From NCBI GenBank assembly GCA_020465985.1, contig JAANYP010002029.1, forward strand, positions 1-64,000: DNA of 64,000 nt, in the 5' to 3' direction. The notes below the pieces were generated by a model. That model saw only the letters and a program-made list of their open reading frames with translations. It was not told where the DNA came from and ran no database searches. Position 1 is the first letter of the stretch, and every line of letters begins with the position of its first letter. The DNA is from Centrapalus pauciflorus (lineage: Eukaryota; Streptophyta; Magnoliopsida; Asterales; Asteraceae). The translations under genes and the position numbers were made by a program. Shown here piece after piece: positions 31,958 to 42,919 of this stretch.

Positions 31958-32625
31958 TGTTGGTACACCCTGTGTGACGATAGCAGTCTAAGCGATCTAA
32001 CATTTTGGTTTAAGTAATATTCAAGGTATTGGGAATTAACTAGTGTTTGATATATATGTTTATATATGTTTGTCACTTATTGATTGTGTGTTTGAACTTG
32101 ATGTAACATATTACAAGAAGTTCAAACATAAAGTTCAAAGATTAATTCAAGCATAAGTAAAAACATAAGTTTCAACACTTAGGTATTTAAGTGAATTAGT
32201 TAGATTCGAATTATATAAGGCTTGGCATTCGAATTTGTGATAGATTCGAATGTAGCCCTAGATTCGAATGAGCCCAGATTCGAGAGTGTCATTGTGGACA
32301 AACTCGAATGGGCCTTGGGCCAGATTCGAGTTTGGCCCATAACAGACTCGAATCAGGGTCTTTAATTAGGGATAGACTCGAGATATTATCAGACTTTTTG
32401 CAGAATTCGTGACGGATTAAGCATTAAGCGATCTCGAGTTTATCATCAGTGTTAGTGCCGTTTCGGAGAGAATCAGTTCGTAGGATCGTTCGTGTGTCGT
32501 TCGTTCAGCCTCTGATAGTCTCTGTGTTTCGTGTGTGAGAGTTGTTTCCGTCTACCCGTTAACGAGGATTCCGCACTCGTTGACGGCTCCGCGTCTAGAT
32601 AGATCTCGTAGTGGTAGACCTTACA
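31958..32625 (+). repeat. 3' LTR of SIRE copy A (668 bp)
   Basis: TGTTGGTACACCC to GACCTTACA. Same subfamily as the 5' LTR but about 20 bp longer because of indels near its start. The palindromic stem at 32226-32252 has one changed base, and the TATA-like site reads CTTTAATTAGGG. Confidence 0.92.
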
Positions 32626-34320
32626 GGAACCTCAGTGGTGAGTGTGGGAATGGAGGATGATTCATGGTCAATGGTTTCGAAAGAAGGTACCAATGGTTCC
32701 GATTCAAGTTCAGGGTGATCAGATGTAGGAATGATGTTTGGCATTATATGTGAGGGTATTTCTGGAGTAGATTCAACTGGAGATGTATCAGTGGATGAAG
32801 TGGATGGATGTGGGTATAAAGTGGATGAAGAAGGATCAGATGGAATTTGTTGCACAGTTGAATCGTTGGATGTGTTAACTACAGAAGAAGAAATATTAGA
32901 AGTATTAGTACTAGGACCAAAAAATTCTACATAAAAAGGATCAAATAAATTAACTAAAGCAGAAGGAGAAAAAGAAGTAGATTGAGAAGAAGAGTCTCCA
33001 GGCATTGGTGTAATGTGTGGTCCTGATTGATCAACTTCGGGTGCCAATTCAGCCATTTCATTGAATGTGACATGCACACTCTCATTGACTGTTCTGGTGC
33101 AAGTTTTGTATGCGCGGTATGCCTTCGAGTTGGATGAGTATCCAATGAAGATCGCTTCATCCGCCTTCTCGTTGAATTTCTCGAGGTTGTCTTTGTCATT
33201 AAGCACGTAGCACCTGCAACCAAATACACGTAAAGTACTTGATAAAATGTACTTTATTCAGAAAGAGTGGGTATGGAGTTTTATTGAAACGATTATGGAT
33301 TGTGGAGCGATTCTGTGTGTAGCAAGCTGTTGACACGGCTTCGGTCCATAAGAACGGAGGTAGCTATGAATAAGTCAGCATTGTACAAGCAGCTTCCACA
33401 AGGGTACGGTTACACCTTTCTACGACTCCATTTTGTTAAGGTGTTCTAGCAGCAGAGTACTGATGATGAATACCTTTGGATCGAAGGAAGCTCTCTACTA
33501 CCGAGTTCTTGAATTTCGTGTCGTTGTCAGATTGGATTGATTGAATGGACAACTGCTGTTGGGTTTCGTCACTCTTAATAAAATCAATGATCTCTTGAGC
33601 TGTCTCATCCTTGGATCGCAAGAATTTCACCCAGGTATATCGTGAATAGTCGTCAACGAAAACCAACACATATCGCTTCCCATTTATGCTTTGAGTTCGC
33701 ATTGGACCACACAAATCCATATGAAGCAACTCCAACACTCTCTTCGATGATGGTTCGGGTTTTGATTTGTGAGATGATCTTTTCATTTTTCTTTTCTCAC
33801 ATGCTCCACATAGATGATCTTTTTCATATCTTAGTTCTGGGAGTCCTTTCACTAGTTGTTTTGCAGCCAGCTTGTTGATGTTCTCAAAATTTAAGTGAGA
33901 TAGCCTACGATGCCAAAACCAAGTGTCTTTTGAAGAGACTTTTGACAAAAGGCAGATGCTATCTTTAACCATAAGTTTGGCTACATCTATGGTGTAAAGG
34001 TTCGAGCTACGGGAACCGGATAATATTTCTTTACCATCCATACTCTTAACACTATAGTTCTTAGCCCTAAATGTAACTTCTAATCCTTTATCGCAGAGTT
34101 GACCTATGCTAAACAGATTAGGTGATAACCCCTCAACATAGTCAACATCCTTGATGACTAGATTGTTCAAGACTAAATCCCCGTATCCTTTTATGTGAGC
34201 ATGATGATTGTTCCCGAATTTGACTGTCCCAAAATATTGTTCTACTATGTTGGACAACAATTCTCTTTTCCCAATCATATGCTTAGAGCAACCCGAATCC
34301 ATATACCAGATGGATTTTGC
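32626..34320 (-). pseudogene. pol: Copia D pol remnant (protease, integrase)
   Basis: Minus-strand frames begin with the protease motif WYMDSGCSKHMIG (about 34317-34280), followed by GAG-pre-integrase FWHRRLSHLNF with CGACEKRK, and integrase core LLHMDLCGP and QSDNDTKFKN. The frame stops at a TAA (33436-33438) that replaces a Gln codon in the PQQNG-VVER region. A second open piece (33206-32595) holds the integrase C-terminal FIGYSSNSKAYR segment and a long Ser/Thr/Pro linker. The sequence then meets the SIRE A LTR; RT is missing. The Gly of SDNG is Asp here (SDND). Confidence 0.87.
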
Positions 34321-36350
34321 CTGAAAACAAAGAATACATACAATGAAAATCTATAGGCATTTAAACATATCCATCATAAATTAACATTCAAATCGTGTTC
34401 TGAACCGCGATGTTCAGAAAACATGATGATTTTAGATCGGATCCTGAGCTGTGTGTACAGAAGCCAAACATGTCGGTTTAAGCACAACCGACAAGCAGAA
34501 GAACGGGTCCTAGCCTATGATAACTAGAAGCCAATTCAGTGAAGTTCGGGTCGTGATCTGAAGTAACCAAGAACCATCTGCATTAAAATCACACAACTTT
34601 GGGTACCCATCTTAAGATGGGTCCTTTTTGGGTTAGGTGTTCCAGGTGAATATGGCACGTGTGCAGTCTTAGGAACCCATTTAGCAGTTATGTGTAGACC
34701 AAATGCAGAACCTTTTGAAATCCATTGATAATTGGATTTAACAAGCTTTGGAACCTTAGGCGATGGAATTACCTTTGGTTTTTGACTTTTTGAGACTTGT
34801 TTGACATATTAGCTTTGGTTTTGGGCCTAGGAAAAGTACAAGTCTTAGTTTTTGTGGAGGCCGATGATGCAATAATTTTTATTTTCTTTTTACGAATTCT
34901 CTTAGCAGGATAAGGCATAAAAGCATTCATTTCAGGTACTTGACGTCTAAAACGAGTTGGACATAATTTAAACAAGTCACTAAATGAATACTTTAAACAA
35001 GAATAGAATCTGATACATCATTACAAACATTATTTTCAAAGATTACATGCAGCCTACCTCTAGAAACAAATTCATTTGGCATAACAGCCTTCTTCACAAA
35101 AAAAACTTGAAAAATCTTGCATAGACGTTTTGGGCACTCTTCTCACATGATCTATAGGAACAAAACAACGAGAATCAGTACGCATGGAAGACTTAGATTT
35201 TGAAGATTTTTCTTTTTCTTGGTGAGTGGGTTTCATAGAAGACTTGGATTAAATCTGAGTCATCTTCGAAACCTTAGCTTTGAAAGGTTTTGAACACTCA
35301 CCTTTAAAGCTGATAAAAGAAATTTCAACTTTAGCTTTACCTTTTTCAGACGATATGAATGGGACTTTGATAGGGTGAGAAATTGTTGGCTCTTTTAAAC
35401 TTTCTGAAACCATGTCAAATTTTTCCTTGTAGACAGTTAATTCTACAGTTTGTTGAAAACTTTGGTTTACCAATTTTTCCTCACTCTTAAGAAGAGCTTC
35501 TTGATAATCAAGAGCTTTCTTTCGAGTTGACTTTAATTCCTTTTCTAAAACTTTGATTTTTATGTTGAAGAACTTTTGTAGGAACATAAAGATGAGGGAT
35601 TGGTTTGACTGGTTCCGCTTTCATTTCAGCCTCTGAATAACTAGACAAGAAATCTTCCTCTAGAGTGGGTACTCTATAAGGATAACTCTTGTTTAGCTCT
35701 ATTTAAAAGATGTTTCTTTTTATTTATTTTCATTTCGTTTCTCATCCTCTTGGGTTAAAATTTCTTTTGATGATTGATAAACGAAAGATTTCAACCTAGC
35801 ACCCATATATCTCATGTCATAAAAAAATAGGTAAAACTTGTTAAACCTTTTCCAAATATTTAGGATTCTTAAAACCATTTTCTTGTTTAGAATAATAAAA
35901 CCTAGTTTCTTTGGGTTGGTTTAAATGAATAGTTTGTTCTGTTTGACCCCGTTTTAGAAATTCATCATCCAGGGTCTTTATGCGAGAGTACAAACCTACT
36001 CTTTCTTCTTCTATCATTTTATACTTTTCTAAACTATCTATGTTTTCCATACTTACAGTCTCTAATTGTTTTGAAAGAATAGATATTTCTAATATTAAAG
36101 AGTTCTTTTCATTTGATAGTCTATGCATACAAGATTCAAGATACGTATTCCTATCCTGAACATCTATCTTTTCAATTAGCATCTATTTTATCACGTCATG
36201 AGTAGTTAACCACTTCTTTTGATATAATTCAGATGATTCTTTTAAGGTTTGGGCTAGATGTTCAGCCTTGACACACTTTTCCGTTTCTGCATTTAATCTA
36301 GCTTCTAAATCAAGTATTTTTGTGTGCAAGTTACATTCACTTTGTACAGA
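34321..36350 (-). pseudogene. Copia D gag-pol linker, coiled-coil remnants
   Basis: Broken minus-strand frames with a Glu/Lys/Leu-rich, heptad-like composition: 36182-35841 (LEISILSKQLETVSMEN...), 35587-35249 (KIKVLEKELKSTRKKALDYQ...) and 34975-34769 (Lys-rich). Placed between the zinc knuckle of gag and the protease, where some plant copia Gag proteins carry a long coiled coil. I cannot define one continuous product; stops and shifts are frequent. Confidence 0.55.
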
Positions 36351-38048
36351 TTAATCATTTACATGCTTTGGAATGTAAAAGGAATGTACCTCATGTGCCT
36401 CAGATCCTGACGAGGAACATTCAGGATCCCCGGACCTGGCCATCAAACATGCTGGTGGTTCTTGCTGTGTCTCCCCCTCAGCAGCCGTGTCTGATTCTGA
36501 ATCTGACGTTGTAGCATAGTCAGCCAGTCCAATACGATCTGCCATGTAGCAATTCTTTCCTTTGTCAGAATCCGCATCGTCCCTATAATCCTCTTGGGCG
36601 AGCAGAGCCATGGCATCAGATCTCTTCTTAGCGGCCTCCAGCTTCCGCTCATAATATCTAACGTCTCTTTTAAACTAGTTCTTGCATTCCCGAGCAAAGT
36701 GGCCTGGTTTTCCACACTTATAGCACAGACGTTCATCATTCCCTTTTGGCTCATCAGCTCTGGGCCTTTAATCTCTCCTTTCAACTGGCCTCTTGTCAGC
36801 TCTACAAGGTTCGCGGCTGTCATCTCTCCTGTTGTCTCTACAATCATAGTCCCGGCGATCGTCTCTTCTTTCATCCCTTCGATTATCTCTACGATTGTAG
36901 TCTCATGTATCCTCACGTCAATCATCTCTTTTATCGTCAAGCCTTTCATAACGGCGATCATCTCGATAGTCCCTCCTGTCAGCATATCGCCGGACATCTC
37001 TATCATCTCTTCTATAGTCCTCCCTCTTATCATCTTTTCGGTAGTCATTTCTCCTTTCATCTCTCCTGTCATCCCTCCTATCCTCAGAAGACCTCCGCGG
37101 GCCGATGTCATAGCGAAGCTGAATGTTTGTCTTGTTACGTCTTTGTTGAAGACGATTAGTCCATAAAGCAATCTATTCCTGAATCGTGGCCTCTTCTTCA
37201 TCGTAAGGCTCATGCGGGGGGTGAAGCATATCTGCACTAAGATGACGAAGAACCTTGAGCATAGGATGCAGTAGATAGGTTCTTGTTGGAGATAAGGGCC
37301 AGAGAATCAGCTGGTTTGATGCTCGTCTTTGCAGAGAGTAACAGGGATGCTAACTGATTAGCCATCTGTTTTTGATGATCGACATCTCCCTTATACTTTT
37401 TCAGTTCCTTGGAAAGCATATTAATAGACACATTTGGAATGTCAGCCACTCTTCTAGTGGCACGGCATGCAACTTGCCATTCAGGGGCTAAGGAAGCAAA
37501 GAATTTGATGTTGATGTCATCCTTGTCTTTCTTAATGTGCAGTTTGTTTAACTCGTTCAGAACAGCACAGAATCTGTTGAATGTGGCCTGAAGAGACTCC
37601 CCGTCTTTGGCTCTGAACTCAATGAATTTTGCCTTAGCCTCCTCAATCTTAGCTAGGTCATCCAATAAGCCCCCAACATTTGAACTTCGAGTTCATCCCA
37701 CATCTCTTTGGCAGACATCTTGCTGTCCACCCCAACAAGGATATCAGTAGGAAGGGCTTGGTAGATCAAATACTCCGCCCTTTTGTCTGCATGATGTATG
37801 TCCCTCTCTGCCTCAATTGCAGGTTCACGTTCAACTTTAGATGCAAGAACAGGTGGGTCGGCTTCGATCCTGGCAGCTATTTCCCGATAATAGATGACTG
37901 GGCCTTCGGTAATGGATTGTAGCATGAGATTTCCATTATGTTGCATACCGAAAAATTTGATGAATCTGGACTTCCACTGCTCGTATTCATCAGGATATAG
38001 AACAGGTGGTCTGTTCTCAGATCCTAGGACAAGGGCCTCTCGAGACAT
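36351..38048 (-). pseudogene. gag: Copia D gag
   Basis: Begins at the ATG 38048-38046 (MSREALVLGSENRPP). A UBN2-type region follows: YEQWKSRFIKFFG, AEYLIYQALPTDI, MSAKEMWDELEVQMLG, then after a frame change near 37660 LAKIEEAKAKFIEF, LNELNKLHIKKDKDDINIKF and LAPEWQVACRATR. The next stretch is rich in Arg-Asp pairs in the frame of the zinc knuckle (with in-frame stops), then the CCHC knuckle CYKCGKPGHFAREC at 36725-36684, then MALLAQEDYRDDADSD. At least two frame breaks and some stops make it non-functional. Long ORFs on the plus strand over 36594-37166 are shadows of the Arg-Asp repeats. Confidence 0.82.
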
Positions 38049-39002
38049 GGTTGATAGTGCTGATTTTAAAAAATAAGATCTTGATGGTGGAAACTGAAAT
38101 TCAGGTAATCAGAAGTTCGGATGAACAGTGACGGTAACTTCGGATGAATAGTGATTCGGTTGGTCCGAATTCGGATGAAATGTGAAAAATTTGGATGGTC
38201 TGAACTTCGGATGAACAGTTGACTTCGGATGATCAGAAGTTCAGATGAACAGTTGGTAATGTGATGGACTGAATTCTGATGGAACAAACTCGGATGAAAT
38301 GAAATTCGGATGGACCGAATTTCGGATGAATAGTACGAGTTCGGACGTTCGCTTTAAAACTTTTCAACTTAAAAGACCGAATTCGGATGAGATCCGAAGT
38401 TCGGATGGTCCGAGATGGAAATTTAAAATGAAGCACAAGTAATTTTAAGTGTTTTAAAAATACTTTAACAGAACTTCGGATGGACCGAAGTTCAGATGAG
38501 TCCGAAATTGGGTCTGAAGATTGTTAAGTTTTGGTCTGAAATGTACCGAAATTTGATCCGAAGAGGACCGAAATGAGGTCCGAGTAGGTCTGAAGTTCAA
38601 TAGTTATGATTTTCCAGAATTTTCACAGAATTAAAACAAGCAGTTTTTGGCCTAAAAATTATTTCCAAATGAGTGGAAAAATATTTTAAACACTTATAGG
38701 TATTTAAAACACACCAAAACACCTAAAAATTTATAAAAAAAAAAAATGGACCAAAACCGAACCAAAACCCATGTATTTTTGGATGATTATAATCAGATTT
38801 TTAATGAAAAAAACACATAAGGATTGAACCTAAAAAGCTCGAAATCACTATATTATGAATACTAGATGATTATGGAAAGAATAAACACGAAAAAAAAAAC
38901 AGAAATATAAAGATGAAAAAGATCAAACCATGGGTTTTGAATGAAGAACACGAAGAACAGTGGCAGAAACCGAATGCAAATCAGTTGAAATCCACCTCCT
39001 GA
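38049..39002 (-). other. Copia D leader with TTCGGATGA repeats
   Basis: About 950 bases between PBS and gag without a credible ORF. From about 38100 to 38600 it is packed with TTCGGATGAACAGT- and TTCGGATGGTCCGA-like motifs, some as inverted pairs. This parallels the TTCGAG repeats in the copia H leader and the TTCGAA repeats of the SIRE elements. Confidence 0.75.
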
Positions 39003-39014
39003 GCTCTGATACCA
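39003..39014 (-). other. Primer-binding site of copia D
   Basis: Minus-strand TGGTATCAGAGC, complementary to initiator-Met tRNA, two bases from the LTR edge at 39017. Confidence 0.88.
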
Positions 39015-39294
39015 ATTGTTGTAATCGATTTCCGAGAATAAAATTAGCACTCGTGTAATGATTTCAGTAATATCCACAGCAAACAGAATAATGTCTCAAT
39101 GATTGCAAGAATATTGAAGATGAATGTCAGAGAATGTTTTCTCTCAAAAGCGGCGGCTGCAAAATGATAATTCGTATTACTGATTGTGAAACCCTAGGCG
39201 GGTCTACTTTTACTTTGGAATAAAAGAAACTTTGAACCTATTACATAATGTCCCCTCAACTTGTAAAATAAAGGAAACAACTAGAGGTGGCAAA

Positions 39295-39450
39295 ATGGGC
39301 GGGCCGGGTTGGATTTGGTAATGGGCCAAATGGACCACGGGCCAAATGGGTTGTGGGCCAAAACGGGCCATTTTAAAAATAGGCCAAATGGGCCATGGGC
39401 TAAAATGGGTTGGGCAAAACGGACCATGGGCCAAAACGGGCTATTTTTAA
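39295..39450. repeat. hAT subterminal repeats GGGCCAAAAYGGG
   Basis: About ten copies of GGGCCAAATGGG/GGCCAAAACGGG-type motifs near the left end. Similar arrays in Ac-like elements bind the transposase. A few looser copies (GCCCAAAT, TTTGGCCC) occur near the right end around 42690-42810. Confidence 0.75.
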
Positions 39451-39535
39451 CTAAAACAATTTTTCATTAAAGTATGTACCAATTTCATCAAAAATTTCAA
39501 TTAACAAACAATTTCAACGTTTTAATTTCATACTA

Positions 39536-41545
39536 TCAGTAAGTTGGAATAAATGCTTCAAAATCATCCACGATGTCTTCTTCCTCAACATCATCTTCAA
39601 AATCTAAACGTGTATAACAACTTAAAATTAATATTTAATAGCCGAATATAAAACATAGGAAATACATAAAGATAAAGATACAAAGTGAATGAAATATAAT
39701 ACCTTCTATGTCGAACAACCAATCACGTGAGCATAACAATGCCTCGACATTTGAAGACGACAATGAACTTCTATATTTGCTTATAATTCGACCACCAATG
39801 CTAAAAGATGACTCTGAAGCCACTGTAGTGATCGGTATACTCAAAATATCACGAGCCATGAAAGCTAATTCTGGATACCTCCCTTGATTATCTTTTCAAA
39901 GCTGCAAAATATCAATATTTTGTATTCTATCAATTGAAGGTTCCTCCAAGTACATATCAAGTTGTGACTTAACCCTCTCAGGTCGGTTAAGTTGACTTTG
40001 AAACAATTCGAGCCCATCGAAGTCATTATGTGTATCTTCTACATGAACATTTGAACCCGACGCAATGGATGAATCATGTGCCACAGTAGACAAAATCTTG
40101 TACTCATCATACAGCTCATACAAACTATCGCGTATACTTCTTACTTTTTCCAAACGCTCATTATCCTCCATGCCAAGTTTTGCAAAACGATACTCAACAA
40201 CTACAAGCTTATATCGAGGATCTAAAACAACAGCAAAAGATAACACCGTACTATAGCTCTCCCAATATTTATTAAATTTTGTTTTCATATCACTCGCCAT
40301 CATACTTATTAGTGGGTCAAAATTTTTAATCTCTTCCTGAAGAAGCAATTGGATTTTCCATACAGAATTAAAATACAAATTAGAAGTAGGATATGAGCTT
40401 CCAGAAAATAAAGTCGTGATGTCATGAAAAGGTTTTAGAAACTTTGTGATCCTTTCTATCATTATCCATTCCTCTTGTGACGGGCATGTCTTGTAATTTG
40501 AGTCAACTAGCTGCGCATAAGCACGATGATAAACTAATGCACTTTCAAGCATAAGATATGTGGAATTCCATCTTGTCATAACATCTTGTCGTAGATGACT
40601 CTTACGTTGCAATTGAAGGTGTGCAATACATTCCGCAAACTTAAATTTCCTTGTACTACTTCTATTACATATGTCACCGAGTCCCGAACCTTCTCAATGG
40701 CCTCTTCTATTACTTTTAATCCTGCATGCACAATTAAATTTAATACATGCGCTCCACAACGCACATGTATGAAATCTCCATCACAAAATAATGTGTCATT
40801 TAATCGTAAATGATCATTCAATGATTCGACTAAGCCATCATTGTATTTTGCATTATCTAACGTGATAGAAAAAATCTTTTTCTCAATGCCCCAATCATTT
40901 AAAAAATTAATTATATACTCCGCTAAAAGAGGACCACTATGAGGAGGGAGTATACGTCTAAATATCATCACTTCTTTTTCTCAAAACCCATTGATCATCA
41001 ATGTAATGAGCTGTTAAAGTCATATACCCATCACCTGTAATAGAAGTCCATAAATCAGACGTCAAACATATTCTACCATTTACTTTTTCCAACTCCTTTT
41101 TTAATTTCATCTTTTCTTTCTCATAAACTTTCAACACATCTGCCTTTGTCGTGTTCCTAGTAACAGATCTTGCATCAGAATCTAGAAACTTCTGCAAATG
41201 CCTTGTTCGATCGTGTTCAACATAACTAAAAGGATAATTACGTTTAATTATCGCCATGGCCATGTTCTCCCTATATGCAGTTTGATCTAAAGGATATCGT
41301 TTTTGTGGAGGACCGGGTTCATCAGTGTTAAAGCACTTGGGGATATGTCGTTTCATGTGAGATGTGCCTGAACATGGGTTGGCGCTATACACTTTTCCGC
41401 ATGTGGTGCAACTTTCCTTTTGAACTCCATCATCCCCAAGTGGTAATCTAGCAAAATAATCCCACACTACAAAACGATCTCTAAAAAAGGTTGATGAACT
41501 ACCCTCATTTTCATTTGTTGTGTCTATATTTTCTGAGTTTGACAT
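39536..41545 (-). pseudogene. hAT-family transposase
   Basis: Cut-and-paste transposase starting at the ATG 41545-41543 (MSNSENIDTTNENEG). A BED-type zinc finger follows (VWDYFARLP, CTTCGKVYSA and H-x-KRH-IPKC), then the RNase H-like core with LTSDLWTS and TLDNAKYND, a CGAHVLNLIVH-type stretch, TRWNSTYLML, and the C-terminal dimerisation region [16 protein letters not shown]...[14 protein letters not shown] final small exon encoding FEDDVEEEDIVDDFEAF (stop at 39538-39536) is joined through a likely intron at about 39605-39697. Lesions: one extra base near 40975, a frame change near 40665 and a TGA at about 39896 where a Trp is usual. Non-functional. Confidence 0.92.
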
Positions 41546-42919
41546 CAGAGAACTCTCTTTTTATCTACAACAAAAGCGCCGAATAGATAAATAAAAGATT
41601 AAACAAGGGAGTTGACAAATCAAAAGCTAAAGTCTATTACAACAATCTTTTATTGATAATGCACACATATATAAACGATGATGCTTATTATAAAGACTAT
41701 TTTAAGGTTTAACTTGCAATTTACAAACCATAATCATTCCGCTTACAATTACATCAATTTTGTACCACTATTTCGATTGACATTTCATATTACCTTGATT
41801 GGAACTTTCTTTCAATTTAATCAAGCCTATGATTATCATGACAGCGGAGTTATTCGGTTTGTTTCGTGTTTTGTTTGGTTCGCTGTAATTTCATCTTTTT
41901 CTTATGTTATTTATCTAGATAACCCATTTACTTAAAATATGTTCTAATTAAACATATAGAATGTCAATAAAATTGATCTATATTATCCTAAATGAAAGTT
42001 TTATTCAGAGTACTTTTTCCTTGAATTTCGATAACCAAATAAACAATTAACAAAAATTAGTTGTCAACTTGTCATATCTATATATATTAGCTGTCAATTC
42101 ACATCAAGGCGTCTACTGAATTTATATATGTAAAAACCGACCCCAAATTTAGTAGCTCAAATCAATTTGGCGATGTATGTATGTATATATATATAAACGA
42201 TTCAATTTCTATAAACCACAGAACACCTAAGTTGTGACTATATTCAGATTCTTTTTCTATAAACCCAAAAAAGGTAAAACCCTAAGCATCTATTTTGAAG
42301 TTATTTCATGTGGAATTCTTAATGTAATCAACGAGATCAATTTATACACTGTGATTAGAACGTAAATGAAAGTTTAAAGCGATCGAGAGAGCAGAGTAAG
42401 AGAGAGACGAAAGATGAACATGATTTGCGACGAACCAAGATGAAGAGAAGGAGCAGTGATGGAGATTCTAAGCATTAATGGAGATTCTTCATGAACATCA
42501 GAGAAGCATCTATTAGCATATGCCTAGAAGAGTAGAAGTCTAGAAGAGAACAACGATGGTGAATAGAAGACGGAACGTGACCGATTTGTCGTCTTTCAGA
42601 ATTCAGAATTGGGAGATTAGGAGGATAGGAGACGACTTAATTTTGGCCCTGATTCAGTATTTTAGTTGACCCAATTTGGCTCGTAAAGAAAAAGTTGGAT
42701 TATAAATTGGTCGAATTTGGCCCCATCTGTATAAATTAATAGTCCAAAGAAACCCAATAATTATTTTATTTAGCCCAAATGTGTCCAAATTTTAAAAAAT
42801 GGCCCACAATTGCCAGCACTAGAAACAACTAAATAAAGTCTTGAAGTAAATTACAAGCAAATAAACTAATAATAATTATTACAAAAGAAAGTCACAAGAT
42901 CGAAATTAAATATCTAACA

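Larger units (their letters stand above)
19253..32625 (+). mobile_element. SIRE-type Ty1/copia retrotransposon copy A (13.4 kb)
   Basis: Contains 5' LTR, PBS, leader, gag, pol, spacer, ORF3, polypurine tract and 3' LTR in order. Its two LTRs belong to one subfamily (both have ATTATATAAGGCTTG and CGTAGTGGTAGACC) but differ by several indels, so it is older than copy C. Gag, the gag-pol junction and ORF3 are all damaged; pol itself is one long open frame. The left flank is CCT1 (ending GGAAGC) and the right flank is antisense copia D (GGAACC), and no clear 5-bp TSD exists, pointing to recombination or flank loss. Confidence 0.93.
39282..42821 (-). mobile_element. hAT DNA transposon, complete but inactive (3,540 bp)
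   Basis: Flanked by a perfect 8-bp TSD GAAACAAC (39274-39281 and 42822-42829), the length typical of hAT elements. The terminal inverted repeats are TAGAGGTGGCAAAATGGGC on the left and, inverted, TAGTGCTGGCAATTGTGGGC on the right, a hAT-type end. Encodes a broken hAT transposase on the minus strand. The roughly 1.27 kb between the transposase start (41545) and the right end holds no clear gene; the plus-strand ORF at 41678-41935 has no recognisable features. Confidence 0.95.
32626..42919 (-). mobile_element. Copia element D, 3' half missing, 5' LTR split by a hAT
   Basis: Read on the minus strand: 5' LTR (42919 to 39017, with the hAT inside), PBS, repeat-rich leader, gag, a coiled-coil linker region, protease and integrase, then an abrupt end at 32626 against the LTR of SIRE copy A, before reverse transcriptase. 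No RT, RNase H or 3' LTR is present. Its LTR start (TGTTAGATATTTAA on the minus strand) abuts gypsy E LTR sequence at 42920, so D inserted into that LTR. Confidence 0.86.
39017..42919 (-). repeat. 5' LTR of copia D, interrupted by a hAT element
   Basis: On the minus strand the LTR starts TGTTAGATATTTAA (42919) and ends ATTACAACA (39017). Removing the 3,540-bp hAT and one 8-bp TSD leaves about 355 bp, a normal copia LTR length. Confidence 0.8.

Noticed and set aside
19253..32625. A 5-bp target duplication for SIRE copy A (GAAGC against GGAAC)
   Set aside because: Only partly matching, and the two flanks belong to unrelated sequences (CCT1 and copia D).
36594..37166. Long plus-strand ORFs over copia D gag
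   Set aside because: They mirror the Arg-Asp repeats of gag on the minus strand, where the zinc knuckle and Gag motifs are found.
41678..41935. Plus-strand 85-codon ORF in the hAT
   Set aside because: AT-rich, Phe/Ile-rich translation with no motif, opposite to the transposase, in the presumed untranslated 5' part.
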